From: Bifidobacteriaceae bacterium
GTDB taxonomy: Bacteria; Actinomycetota; Actinomycetes; Actinomycetales; WQXJ01
Direction of reading: 5' to 3'
DNA length: 17,883 bases
Assembly (NCBI GenBank): GCA_031265345.1
Contig: JAISCU010000317.1
Span: 1-17,883 of the forward strand
This document shows positions 1-6,643 of the stretch, piece by piece (the stretch's first letter is position 1; every line of letters starts with the position of its first letter). A model generated the notes under the pieces. The model made no database searches, was not told the DNA's origin, and saw only the letters and a list, made by a program, of their open reading frames with translations. A program made the position numbers and the translations under genes.

Positions 1-100
1 TGGAACTGCTTTCAACAACCATTTTCCCAGGCCAGAAAGGCATCTTCACGTGTCATGACCGGCGCGCCGCCCCCGACCCATCGGTGGATTGAGGCTAAAT

Positions 101-153
101 CACCGCCGCAACCCGCCGGACCTCTGCCGCGGTGGATTGGGTCACAAGGTGCC
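101..153 (+). repeat. Imperfect direct repeat, copy 1
   Basis: This 53-base unit begins CACCGCCGC and contains CGGTGGATTGGGTCAC. It matches 239-291 at 44 of 53 positions by eye, with an offset of 138 bases. Its left part (AATCACCGCCGC from about 98) and right part (GCGGTGGATT) are complementary, so each copy could fold as a hairpin. A further right-arm-like CGGTGGATTG lies at about 82-91. It resembles a small REP-like intergenic repeat, but the family was not recognised. Confidence 0.6.
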
Positions 154-238
154 CGATGCCGCCCGGTCGGCGACCGGCGTTGGCGCAGGTCACCGGGTCG
201 GCGGCATCGGCGGCCCTTTTCGGCGGGGGTGCCTAATC

Positions 239-291
239 CACCGCCGCGACCCGCCGAACCGCTCCCACGGTGAATTGGGTCACGCGGTGTC
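239..291 (+). repeat. Imperfect direct repeat, copy 2
   Basis: Second copy of the unit at 101-153, with nine substitutions and no gaps. The substitutions fall mainly in the middle and at the right end. TAATCCACCG just inside the left edge and CGGTGAATTGG on the right form imperfect hairpin arms, so the dyad is kept. No coding frame explains the conservation. Confidence 0.6.
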
Positions 292-504
292 CTTCAGCGA
301 GAGTCGAGACTATCGATTCGCGGACCCAAAGGCGGGTCGGACTTCGCAGGCGCGTCGACCGGTTCGCTGCCGACGTATTCCAGCGGATCGGCGCCGCCCT
401 CAAGCCTAAGACAAGCTGGACGATGCCGTCAGCCCGGCCTGTGGCGCCAACCTCGTCGTGGCCTCGTCGTCGCCCGGCACCGCGCTCAGCGCGAGTTTCC
501 CCGT

Positions 505-538
505 TTGACGGCCGGGGGGGGGGGCTTGTTGCTAGGCT
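505..538 (+). promoter_or_regulatory. Candidate promoter with 11-G tract in the spacer
   Basis: TTGACG at 505-510 is a good -35 match. TAGGCT at 533-538 fits the TANNNT form of an actinobacterial -10. The 22-base spacer is longer than the usual 17-18 and holds an uninterrupted run of 11 G (514-524). Loss of four or five G would give ideal spacing. Transcription would start about 35 bases before the lipoprotein start codon. The promoter and any length-dependent switching are inferred; the tract itself is directly visible but is a place where assemblies often err. Confidence 0.5.
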
Positions 539-578
539 CCTCGAACCACATCGCTCACGATGGATTCGGGGGAACGAC

Positions 579-1445
579 ATGAGCACCAGGTCCAGATGGG
601 CTCTCAGGTCCGCAGCAGCGTGCGGCATGGCCGCCGCGACGGCGCTCGCAGCCGGATGCAGCGATTCCGGGGGCGTCTCGTCGCTAGGCGGAGATCAGGG
701 CAGCACGTCCAAACAGAGCGCCCAGAGCGTGGCCGCCGAGGCGTTCTACGACTGCTTGACCTATTCGGGGCTCCCTGCCAGCATCGTCGCTACACCAGAC
801 GGCCAGCCGGAGGTCGTCATCGACGCGGCGGACAGCCGGTGGCGCACGCCGAGCGGCGACTACGGGGTGAACATGGCCATGTCGTCGGAAGATCAGGCCA
901 CCTGGTTGGAGGAGACCGCCGGGCAGTTCAGCTTGGAGATCGATGGCGCCGACAAGTCGGCCGAGTTCGCGCGATGCTTCAACGAGAGCGGGTACACGGC
1001 CCCTTCGCTGGAGCCCGAGACGGGCAATCTGCTGGAGGCCAGCGACGCCCAGTTGCTGGTCGAATCCTCGAATGAATGGGCTCAGTGCGCACGGGACAAC
1101 GGGTTGTCGCAGGTGACAGATTCCAGGCCGGTGGCGGAGACCACTGATGGGACACTGCTCGGGATCGAGCTTCCAGCTTCCGTGAGTCTTCAGCAACTGG
1201 AACAGGTTGTGACCGTCTGCCCCGTGTTCGACGCCGCCAAACAGGGCCGCATCCAGGCCGAGCTCGACGCGGGGGAGGAGCCGACCGAGGCCCAACCGCT
1301 CATACGGATCGTGTTCCCGGACCCAGAGGGTCGCGACACGACTCCCGAGGAGACGGCGGAGCGCCAGCCGTTCTGGGACCTCCTGTACGAGCCGGAGGCC
1401 GAGTACTATCGCGACCGCAATCCAAGCAGCCCCAAGGCGCCCTGA
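579..1445 (+). CDS. Putative lipoprotein of unknown function
   Basis: Predicted 288-residue secreted lipoprotein. The first 27 residues have a basic start, an Ala-rich hydrophobic core and a lipobox ending LAAGC, with Cys27 as the lipidated residue, so the protein should be anchored to the outer face of the membrane. ATG 579 is chosen because the signal peptide begins there and GGGGGA lies just upstream; the frame stays open further upstream without signal features. The mature part has four cysteines (59, 133, 170, 214). Three sit in similar segments, FYDCLTYSGL, FARCFNESGY and WAQCARDNGL, suggesting an internally repeated fold, perhaps with disulfides. The segments recall small actinobacterial lipoproteins of unknown role. 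No enzymatic motif is visible. It stands alone behind a promoter with a G tract. Confidence 0.8.
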   Translation: MSTRSRWALRSAAACGMAAATALAAGCSDSGGVSSLGGDQGSTSKQSAQSVAAEAFYDCLTYSGLPASIVATPDGQPEVVIDAADSRWRTPSGDYGVNMAMSSEDQATWLEETAGQFSLEIDGADKSAEFARCFNESGYTAPSLEPETGNLLEASDAQLLVESSNEWAQCARDNGLSQVTDSRPVAETTDGTLLGIELPASVSLQQLEQVVTVCPVFDAAKQGRIQAELDAGEEPTEAQPLIRIVFPDPEGRDTTPEETAERQPFWDLLYEPEAEYYRDRNPSSPKAP

Positions 1446-1475
1446 CCAGCCGATCGGGCGGCATCGTCCAACCCT

Positions 1476-1520
1476 GCACGAACGTCGTGCCGGTACATGT
1501 GGTACAGTCTGGCCGTACTG
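1476..1520 (+). promoter_or_regulatory. Likely operator of the yefM-yoeB operon
   Basis: A perfect inverted repeat GCACGA-ACG-TCGTGC (1476-1490) is followed by three GTAC cores (1493-1496, 1502-1505, 1515-1518), two of them within repeated GGTACA. YefM-YoeB repressors are known to bind palindromes with a TGTACA-like core in front of their own operon, so this cluster 20-65 bases before the antitoxin start is a good autoregulatory site. The GCACGA hairpin has no T run and is unlikely to be a terminator for the lipoprotein gene. No clear -35/-10 pair could be fixed. Confidence 0.5.
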
Positions 1521-1541
1521 ATCGCCCGCTGAGGAGGGAAG

Positions 1542-1793
1542 ATGACGACGATTACTCTGTCTGAGGCTAGGCGCACACTGTTTCCGCTGGTCAAGAAGGT
1601 GGCCGAGGACCGGGAGCCGGTCGAGATCAACTCGGCGCAGGGGAATGTGGTCATCATGGCGGCCGAGGATTTCGCAGCCTGGCAGGAAACCGCCTATCTG
1701 TTGTCCAATCCGGTCAACGCTGCCAGGCTGCGGCGTTCTTACGCTGATTCCGAGGCCGGCAACTTCACTGAGCGCTCACTGGACCTGTCGTGA
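1542..1793 (+). CDS. yefM: Antitoxin, YefM/Phd family
   Basis: The 83-residue product has the typical length and layout of a type II antitoxin. The N-terminal DNA-binding half has the family pattern of an early Ser-Glu-Ala-Arg (residues 7-10) and VEINSAQGNVVIMAAEDF (about 27-44). The C-terminal tail, acidic and flexible, should wrap the toxin. ATG 1542 follows a strong GAGGAGGGA ribosome site. The stop overlaps the toxin start by four bases, the usual translational coupling. The protein neutralises YoeB and, alone or with it, represses the operon through the palindromes upstream. Confidence 0.92.
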   Translation: MTTITLSEARRTLFPLVKKVAEDREPVEINSAQGNVVIMAAEDFAAWQETAYLLSNPVNAARLRRSYADSEAGNFTERSLDLS

Positions 1794-2050
1794 TCATCGC
1801 TTTCACCGAGGACGGTTGGGAGGACTACCAGCACTGGCAGCGCGAGAATCGCTCCGTGCTGGCCCGCCTTAACCGGCTGATCACGGATGCCCAACGGCAC
1901 CCCACCAGCGGCATCGGCAAACCGGAGCCCCTGAAATGGGACCTGAGCGGCGCCTGGTCGCGTCGGATCACCGACGAGCACCGATTGGTGTACCGCCAGA
2001 AGGGCGACGCGCTGGTTATCCTCGCCTGTCGCCAGCACTACGGGAAGTGA
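1790..2050 (+). CDS. yoeB: mRNA interferase toxin YoeB
   Basis: This 86-residue protein closely follows E. coli YoeB over its whole length (GKPEPLK, LSGAWSRRI, DEHRLVY, ACRQHY). The catalytic residues of the family are present at the same positions: Glu46, Arg65, His83 and Tyr84. YoeB is a ribosome-dependent endoribonuclease of the RelE superfamily that cleaves mRNA in the A site and stops translation. Translation starts at GTG 1790, overlapping the antitoxin stop as GTGA. The reading frame is intact, so the toxin is probably functional. It may act as a stabilising module or stress regulator; nothing nearby marks it as plasmid-borne. Confidence 0.95.
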   Translation: MIIAFTEDGWEDYQHWQRENRSVLARLNRLITDAQRHPTSGIGKPEPLKWDLSGAWSRRITDEHRLVYRQKGDALVILACRQHYGK

Positions 2051-2175
2051 GCGCCGGAGCGGCGTCCGTCGAGGTCTCCTAGTCGGAGCCCTCTTCGATG
2101 AACCGCTCGACCTTGGGTCGTCAGATGTGGCGCATAATGGAGCGGCACACCCATGCCCCTGAAGAAAGGCCATCA

Positions 2176-3102
2176 GTGAGTTCGCACTCCGGAACCAAAG
2201 CCATCATCGCCGCCCTCAGCGCCAACCTTGGAATAGCGGTGACCAAGTTCGTCGCGTTCGCTCTCACCGGCTCGAGTTCCATGCTGGCGGAATCGGTCCA
2301 CTCGGTGGCCGATTCCGGCAACCAACTGCTGCTCCTGTGGGGCGGGAAGGAATCGAAGCGCCGTCCCGACGCGAAGCATCCGTTCGGTTACGGGCGGGGC
2401 CGCTACTTCTGGTCTTTCATCGTCGCGCTGGTGCTGTTCTCGCTGGGCGGGCTGTTCGCGCTCTTTGAGGCCTATGAGAAGCTGAAACATCCCAAAGCCA
2501 TCGAATCGTGGCAATGGGTGCCGATCGCCGTGGTGGCGGCCGGCATCGTCATGGAGGGCCTCTCGCTGCGCACCGCCATCCGCGAGTCCCGGCCTGCCAA
2601 GGGCAGCCAGGGCTGGTTCCGCTTCATCCGCAGTTCAAAATCCCCGGAGTTGCCGGTGGTGCTGCTGGAGGACACGGCCGCGCTGATCGGCCTGGCGCTC
2701 GCTGGCGCGGGCATCGGCGCCACGCTGATCACGGGCGATGGCCGTTGGGACGCCGCCGGGTCAGCCGCCATCGGCGTGCTCCTGGTCGCGGTGGCGGCGA
2801 TCTTGGCGGTCGAGATGAAGTCGCTCCTGTTGGGTGAATCGGCCTCGCCGGAGCATCTGGCGGCCATTGAGCAGGCCCTCGTCGGCGACGGTATCGTCTC
2901 GGTGATTCATCTTCGAGTGATGCACCTCGGCCCCGAGGAACTGCTGGTCGCGGCCAAGATCGAGCCTGAACCGGGGATCGGTCTGACCGCCCTCGCGGAC
3001 GCCATCGACGCCGCCGAGGCCCGCGCCCGCGCCGCCGTCCCGCTCGCCCAGACCATCTACTTGGAGCCGGACTTGCGCCACGCCCCCCAGTCACGCGGCT
3101 AG
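2176..3102 (+). CDS. Cation diffusion facilitator (SLC30A9-like)
   Basis: Integral-membrane metal-ion efflux protein of the CDF family, about 308 residues. GTG 2176 is chosen because AGAAAGG lies six bases upstream and homologues begin close to SGTKAIIAALSAN; ATG codons at 2125 and 2137 are in frame but overlap a possible -10 (CATAAT, 2133-2138) and lack a good ribosome site. The second membrane segment has ESVHSVAD (His42, Asp46), the CDF metal site. The fifth has LLEDTAALIG (Glu165, Asp166) instead of the classic HxxxD, as in the SLC30A9 (ZnT9) branch. A cytoplasmic domain follows residue 220. Substrate is probably Zn(II) or another divalent cation. The stop codon lies at the edge of the IS remnant, so the last few residues may be altered by the insertion. 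Confidence 0.88.
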   Translation: MSSHSGTKAIIAALSANLGIAVTKFVAFALTGSSSMLAESVHSVADSGNQLLLLWGGKESKRRPDAKHPFGYGRGRYFWSFIVALVLFSLGGLFALFEAYEKLKHPKAIESWQWVPIAVVAAGIVMEGLSLRTAIRESRPAKGSQGWFRFIRSSKSPELPVVLLEDTAALIGLALAGAGIGATLITGDGRWDAAGSAAIGVLLVAVAAILAVEMKSLLLGESASPEHLAAIEQALVGDGIVSVIHLRVMHLGPEELLVAAKIEPEPGIGLTALADAIDAAEARARAAVPLAQTIYLEPDLRHAPQSRG

Positions 3103-4216
3103 CCCCGAGGCCGTGAAGTTGAGGCTTTTGCGTGGTTGTCGCGGAGGCTCGCCGGCTGGGACGTTGATTTCGAGGCGGGCACCGGTCGGGTCCGGGGCTG
3201 CGGGCCTGGTGTTTCGAGATCGCGCGGTTAGCGATCCTGGGGCACACGCGCGGTCGGCGGCGGGGCCGGGACCCGGCCCCCGATTTGGCCGACGATGCCG
3301 ACCTGGGCGGCGGCGACGGCCGCCTCCGCCCTGACGACCAGGTCCCGGGCGGCCCCTGACGCGACGGCGAAGCTGCCGCGGTCCGGGTCCGGGCCGCCGG
3401 CCTCGCGCCCCTGGTCGGTGGTGACGGCGACCTCCGCGTCCACGACTCTGACCTTCATGCCCGCGACCACGCTCGTGCACGAGCCGTCCCGGTGACGGGC
3501 GAGGACCGGGAGCCGGCGGCGGTCCTTCCCGCGGATCAGGAAGTCCGCGCCGGCGCCCCGGGCGGCGCCCATCACGCCCCGCGCGTCGAAGTTCCGGTCC
3601 GCGAGGACCAGCGTCCCGGGCGACATGGACCGGGCCAGGGCCGGGAACAGGGTCGTCTCGCCGGTCGTGGTCGGCGCGAACGCCGCGTCCTTGATCGCCC
3701 TCGTCCCGCAGGCGACCAGCGCGAGGAGCCGCAGCTGCGGGTAGCCGGTCCCGCCGTGGTTGCCGGCCTGTTTCGTGTAGCGGGACAGCGCGCCGGGCGC
3801 GTCGGGGACGCTCAGCACGGTCCCGTCGACCGCGCAGACCAGCAGGCCCCGCCACCGCACGCCCTTCAACCCGGGGAACGACAGCGGCGAGCGGACCATG
3901 TCGAACAGCCTCCGCGGGGCGCCGCCCCGAGCCGGCGCCGCGCCTGCGACATGGCGGAGCCCGACGGGGCCCGCGCCGCCCGGCCCGGCAGCGCGCCGAC
4001 CAGCTTCCGCCACACCCCCGGCTAGCCCACCGCGGTGAACAGGCAGGCCGCCAACAACAAGTACACGACCACCCGGGACGGCAGGCCCCGGACCCTGCGC
4101 TGGACCGCGCCGGACTCCTCCAGCGCGGCGTCGACCATCTCCGGCGGCACGAGCTGCGTCAGCTCGCCCAAGTGGCCGGCCGCGAACGGGCTGGGTGTGA
4201 CAGTATTGGCTTGCAA
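3094..4216 (-). pseudogene. IS4-family transposase, degraded
   Basis: DDE transposase split over three frames. Translation would begin at TTG 4216 (AGGAG five bases upstream). The N-terminal IS4 domain (HLGELTQLVPPEMVDAALEE, then RVRGLPSRVVVYLLLAACLF) ends at an amber codon at 4022-4024, where relatives have Tyr in GYPGVW. The same frame continues PGVWRKLVGALPGR. A frame change near 3905-3930 leads to LFDMVRSPLSFPGLKG and the catalytic core: first Asp in AVDGT (about 3825-3827), second Asp in LADRNFD (about 3597-3599). After VTTDQGR (about 3405) the sequence jumps to GPDPDRGSF, so the segment with the third acidic residue (the YREK box) is missing. A second frame change near 3230-3310 gives the basic C-terminus. 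The gene is clearly inactive. Confidence 0.85.
3110..3125 (+). repeat. IS4 element inverted repeat, transposase 3' side
   Basis: GCCGTGAAGTTGAGGC. It pairs with the reverse complement of 4326-4341 (GCCGTGAAGTTAAGGG), differing at two positions. It lies seven bases after the TAG stop of the cation transporter and within the extreme 3' end of the transposase remnant. Confidence 0.75.
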
Positions 4217-4325
4217 CGGAGCTCCTGGGGAAGAAGGGGAACTTGGTCGTTGCCATCTTCCACCAGGGCTCCGTTGCGCAGCCCGTCACGACACGCCGGA
4301 CACGATCATTGACACCCACCCAAAC

Positions 4326-4341
4326 CCCTTAACTTCACGGC
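4326..4341 (-). repeat. IS4 element inverted repeat, transposase 5' side
   Basis: Reads GCCGTGAAGTTAAGGG on the minus strand and mirrors 3110-3125. It lies about 110 bases upstream of the transposase TTG start and outside the helicase gene, whose 3' end at 4416 is unaffected. Confidence 0.75.
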
Positions 4342-4415
4342 ATTGACACTAGCCCCCGGTCCGGGCGCTCGGGCAAGCCGACGCGCGCGGCAGAACTGAC
4401 CAAACGGAAGCGTCG

Positions 4416-5780
4416 CTAGAAGCCCTCCGCCATGTTGGCGAACCGTGACAGGTGCCCTTGGAAGGCGACTTTGATCTCGCCGATCGGTCCGTTGCGGTGT
4501 TTGGCCAGGATGAGCGTGGCCTCGCCTTTGGCGGCGGCGTCCTCCTGGGAGTCTTGGCGGCTGATCAGAATGACCACGTCGGCGTCTTGCTCGAGCGAGC
4601 CGGACTCCCTCAGATCGGACAGTTCCGGGCGCTTGTTCTCGCGCGCCTCGGCCGACCGGTTCAACTGCGATATCGCCACGACCGGCACTCCGAGCTCCTT
4701 GGCCAGTAGCTTCAAGGCCCGCGAGAATTCGGACACCTCTTGCTGGCGGGACTCGACCCGTTTCCCGGAGGTCATCAGCTGCAGATAGTCGATGATCACC
4801 AGTTTCAGCTCGTTGCGTTGTTTCAGCCGACGGCACTTGGCACGGATCTCCATCAACGACATGTTCGGAGAATCGTCGATGAACAACGGGGCTCGCTTGA
4901 TGTCGCCGATGCGGGACGAGATGCGCTTCCACGAGTCGGTCGGGACGGAGCCCATTCGCAATTGGTTGAGCAGCACGCTGGCTTCGGCGCTGATGAGGCG
5001 TTGGGTGATTTCCTCGCGCGACATTTCGAGCGAGAACAACACCGAGGACATGCCGCCCCGGATCGAGGCCGACCGCGCGAAGTCGAGTCCCAGAGTCGAC
5101 TTGCCTTTTCCGGGACGGGCCGCCACGATCACCATCTGGCCGGCGTGCAGGCCGCCGGTGAGGGAATCGAGGTCGTGGATCCCGGTCGGGATGCCCGTGA
5201 CGTGGTTGGGGGTGGCGGACATCTGCTCGATCTCGTCCAGGACCGGGTCGACAATCGAGCCGATGTGGGCGTAATCCTCGGCGGTGCCGCGCTCGGTCAC
5301 GGCGTAGACCTCGGACTGGGCCGAGTTGACCAGGTCGTCGATGCTCTGGCCGTCGTTGCTGTAGCCGAGTTGCGTGATGCGGGTGCCGGCGTCGACCAGC
5401 CGCCGCAGGACCGCCCGGTCGCGCACGATCTGCCCGTAGTAACCGGCGTTCGCGGCGGTGGGCACCAGCGCCATCAGGTTCGCCAGGTACTGCGCCCCGC
5501 CGATCCGTCCCATCTCCCCGCGCCGGGTCAGTTCCGCCGCGACGGTGACGGCGTCGACCGGCTCCCCGCGGGCGTAGATGTCGGTGATGACCTCGAAGAT
5601 CATCTCGTGCTGGGGCCGGTAGAAGTCGTCGTGTTTGAGGACGGAGATCACATCGGCGATGGCGTCCTTCGACAGCAGCATGGCCCCGAGCGCCGATTGC
5701 TCCGCTTGGATGTCCTGCGGGGGGAGTCGGTCGAACTGGGTGGGCGCGACCACATCGGCCTCGAACTCAGTCACAGACAA
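4416..5780 (-). CDS. dnaB: Replicative DNA helicase DnaB
   Basis: Hexameric 5'-3' helicase that unwinds DNA at the replication fork. The 454 residues show the full architecture: N-terminal domain (about 20-125, LPPQDIQAEQSALGAML) that contacts primase, a linker, and the RecA-like ATPase domain. Walker A is ARPGKGKST (221-229); other motifs are SLEMS (250-254), Walker B VIIDYLQLM (328-336), SQLNRSAEAR (371-380) and KHRNGPIG (427-434). No intein is present, although intein insertion is common in this gene elsewhere. The start is TTG 5780 (GGAG six bases upstream) or GTG 5774 two codons on. The usual neighbours rplI, rpsR and ssb are absent upstream. Lys225 in the P-loop is a mild variant of the common Val. 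Confidence 0.97.
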   Translation of the reverse strand: MSVTEFEADVVAPTQFDRLPPQDIQAEQSALGAMLLSKDAIADVISVLKHDDFYRPQHEMIFEVITDIYARGEPVDAVTVAAELTRRGEMGRIGGAQYLANLMALVPTAANAGYYGQIVRDRAVLRRLVDAGTRITQLGYSNDGQSIDDLVNSAQSEVYAVTERGTAEDYAHIGSIVDPVLDEIEQMSATPNHVTGIPTGIHDLDSLTGGLHAGQMVIVAARPGKGKSTLGLDFARSASIRGGMSSVLFSLEMSREEITQRLISAEASVLLNQLRMGSVPTDSWKRISSRIGDIKRAPLFIDDSPNMSLMEIRAKCRRLKQRNELKLVIIDYLQLMTSGKRVESRQQEVSEFSRALKLLAKELGVPVVAISQLNRSAEARENKRPELSDLRESGSLEQDADVVILISRQDSQEDAAAKGEATLILAKHRNGPIGEIKVAFQGHLSRFANMAEGF

Positions 5781-6105
5781 CGCGGTCTCCGCCTTCCTGG
5801 GGTGCCGTCTCGCATACTTCAGTCGTCATGTCCAGCCGCGAAAGAGCGCGCGGGTGAGCCGCCACGCGCCTTCCACTGCCGGCACAATGTCCCGGTGGGA
5901 CACTAGGGGCGCCGCTGGGTCGCAGCGGCTCTCCTCGGGCCTGCGGGCGAGGCGCGTGAACGCCCGCCCGCCAGTCATTCGCTTCCACACCCCGAACCTA
6001 TAGCAGGGGTCTGACAGCGTATGCGGTACGGCCTGTCGGCTCGATCAGTTTAGGGCAGACGATGCCGCTCGGCAAGACGTTCTCGCAGGTCAGGGTCACT
6101 ATTTC
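5781..6105. other. Leader region of dnaB, no gene seen
   Basis: No supported gene. Two small dyads are visible: TGTCCC-GGT-GGGACA at 5888-5902 and GCCGCTG-GGTCG-CAGCGGC at 5911-5929, the latter a stable 7-base-pair hairpin with a 5-base loop. Both would lie in the untranslated leader if dnaB is transcribed from further upstream. Neither is followed by a T run on either strand. Short open frames here have no protein-like features. Confidence 0.4.
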
Positions 6106-6177
6106 TGGGGATAAGCTGGGGATTGCGTGTGGATATCGGGTCCGGGCTGTGGACTTCGCGCGCCAATCTGTGGACTA
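6106..6177 (-). promoter_or_regulatory. Cluster of DnaA-box-like sites upstream of dnaB
   Basis: Four sites in the same orientation resemble the DnaA box TTATCCACA read on the minus strand: TTATCCCCA (6106-6114), ATATCCACA (6128-6136), AAGTCCACA (6148-6156) and TAGTCCACA (6169-6177). A weaker CAATCCCCA lies at 6117-6125. Starts are spaced 11, 11, 20 and 21 bases, close to whole turns of the helix, so bound proteins would lie on one face. DnaA is the known binder of such sites. A role in dnaB control or DnaA titration is inferred. No dnaA or dnaN is present to suggest oriC itself. Confidence 0.5.
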
Positions 6178-6364
6178 ACCGAACGGCTTGGCGGCGGCTC
6201 GCGGCGGCCGCCCCCGGCCCGGCCTGCGGTTCCACTGTCTGGCGCCCGGCCAACTGGGTTCACAGCCTGTTGATTGACGCGAACTGGCTGCGCGGCATCG
6301 GCGGCCTGTGCTTGCCGATCACGCGCGGACCGAGCGGACTCCGCGGGCCGGCGCCGGTCTGAAC

Positions 6365-6402
6365 TTGGCTGTAACTACCGTTTCGGAGGCACTTACAGCC
6401 AA
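6365..6402 (+). repeat. Palindromic element, copy 1
   Basis: TTGGCTGTAA (6365-6374) and TTACAGCCAA (6393-6402) form a perfect 10-base inverted repeat around an 18-base centre that includes TCGGAGGCAC. The whole unit is repeated at 6458-6495. It may be a regulator binding site or an RNA hairpin in front of the ATPase remnant at 6514. Confidence 0.65.
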
Positions 6403-6457
6403 ATATAGGCGCCAATGCCTTCGACCTGCGGAAACACGGGCCGTGCCGCCGCTATAG

Positions 6458-6495
6458 TTGGCTGTAAATACGTTCTCGGAGGCACCTACAGCCAA
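6458..6495 (+). repeat. Palindromic element, copy 2
   Basis: Second copy of the 6365-6402 unit, 93 bases downstream, with arms TTGGCTGTA and TACAGCCAA (9 base pairs) and the same TCGGAGGCAC in the centre. It ends 18 bases before the GTG start of the ATPase remnant, a position fitting an operator or 5' leader structure. Confidence 0.65.
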
Positions 6496-6513
6496 ATTTG
6501 GGAGGCGGAACGA

Positions 6514-6615
6514 GTGAGGATCATAGGGCGGAGGGCGGAGCGAGCCCGGCTCGCCGCGCTGGCAGAGTCAGGTCGGCCAGAATTCCTGGCCGCCCACGGG
6601 CGCCGGCTTGGCCAG
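6514..6615 (+). pseudogene. N-terminal remnant of an AAA ATPase
   Basis: From GTG 6514 (GGGAGG upstream) the frame reads VRIIGRRAERARLAALAESG, then RPEFLAAHGRR. This matches the opening of archaeal-type/DUF4143-like AAA ATPases, which typically start IIGR(K/E)xE..RL and continue with a Ser/Arg-x-x-EF segment and YGRRRVGKT. Here the P-loop is destroyed (HGRRLGQ then no homology), and the rest of the usually 400-residue protein is missing. The sequence runs into the 3' end of the minus-strand PLP enzyme gene. The identification rests on about 33 residues, so it is tentative, but the ribosome site and flanking palindromes support a former gene start. Confidence 0.5.
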
Positions 6616-6643
6616 TGGGCCGTCCCCGCGTCGTCTCAGGCTC

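Larger units (their letters stand above)
1..504. other. Non-coding stretch with GC-rich repeats
   Basis: No convincing gene was found before 579. Open frames cross this stretch on both strands, but their products are Arg/Pro-rich low-complexity strings without recognisable domains, as expected from GC-rich non-coding DNA. The content that can be described is a pair of imperfect repeats (101-153 and 239-291), listed separately, and a promoter-like segment starting at 505. Confidence 0.6.
3097..4354 (-). mobile_element. Decayed IS4-family insertion sequence
   Basis: The element consists of a broken minus-strand transposase gene between inverted ends. Both ends read GGCTAG, seven unconserved bases, then GCCGTGAAGTT(G/A)AGG inward. 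The well-matched core is 3110-3125 versus 4326-4341 (14 of 16). The outer CTAG is a palindrome at the same distance on both sides, so the true ends could be at CTAG or inside it. CTAGCCCC also occurs directly repeated at 3099-3106 and 4349-4356 and could instead be a target duplication. At about 1.25 kb it is shorter than intact relatives, matching an internal deletion in the transposase. It cannot move by itself. Confidence 0.75.

Noticed and set aside
3099..4356. CTAGCCCC as a definite 8-base target duplication
   Set aside because: The same bases can be read as an inverted GGCTAG at equal distance from the conserved repeat on both sides. The two readings cannot be separated without an intact relative.
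4740..5906. 388-residue open frame antisense to dnaB
   Set aside because: Shadow of the helicase gene; the minus strand encodes every DnaB motif without a gap.
5888..5929. Riboswitch or terminator in the dnaB leader
   Set aside because: Two short dyads exist but there is no T run, no known aptamer signature and no alternative pairing that could be shown by eye.
6106..6177. Chromosomal origin of replication
   Set aside because: DnaA-box-like sites alone are not enough. No dnaA, dnaN, recF or AT-rich unwinding region is present, and the sites lie upstream of dnaB, so local regulation is more likely.
6575..6591. GGCCAG-AATTC-CTGGCC as terminator of the PLP enzyme gene
   Set aside because: The hairpin is only six base pairs, lies 53 bases past the stop and has no T run. 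It may simply belong to the ATPase remnant.
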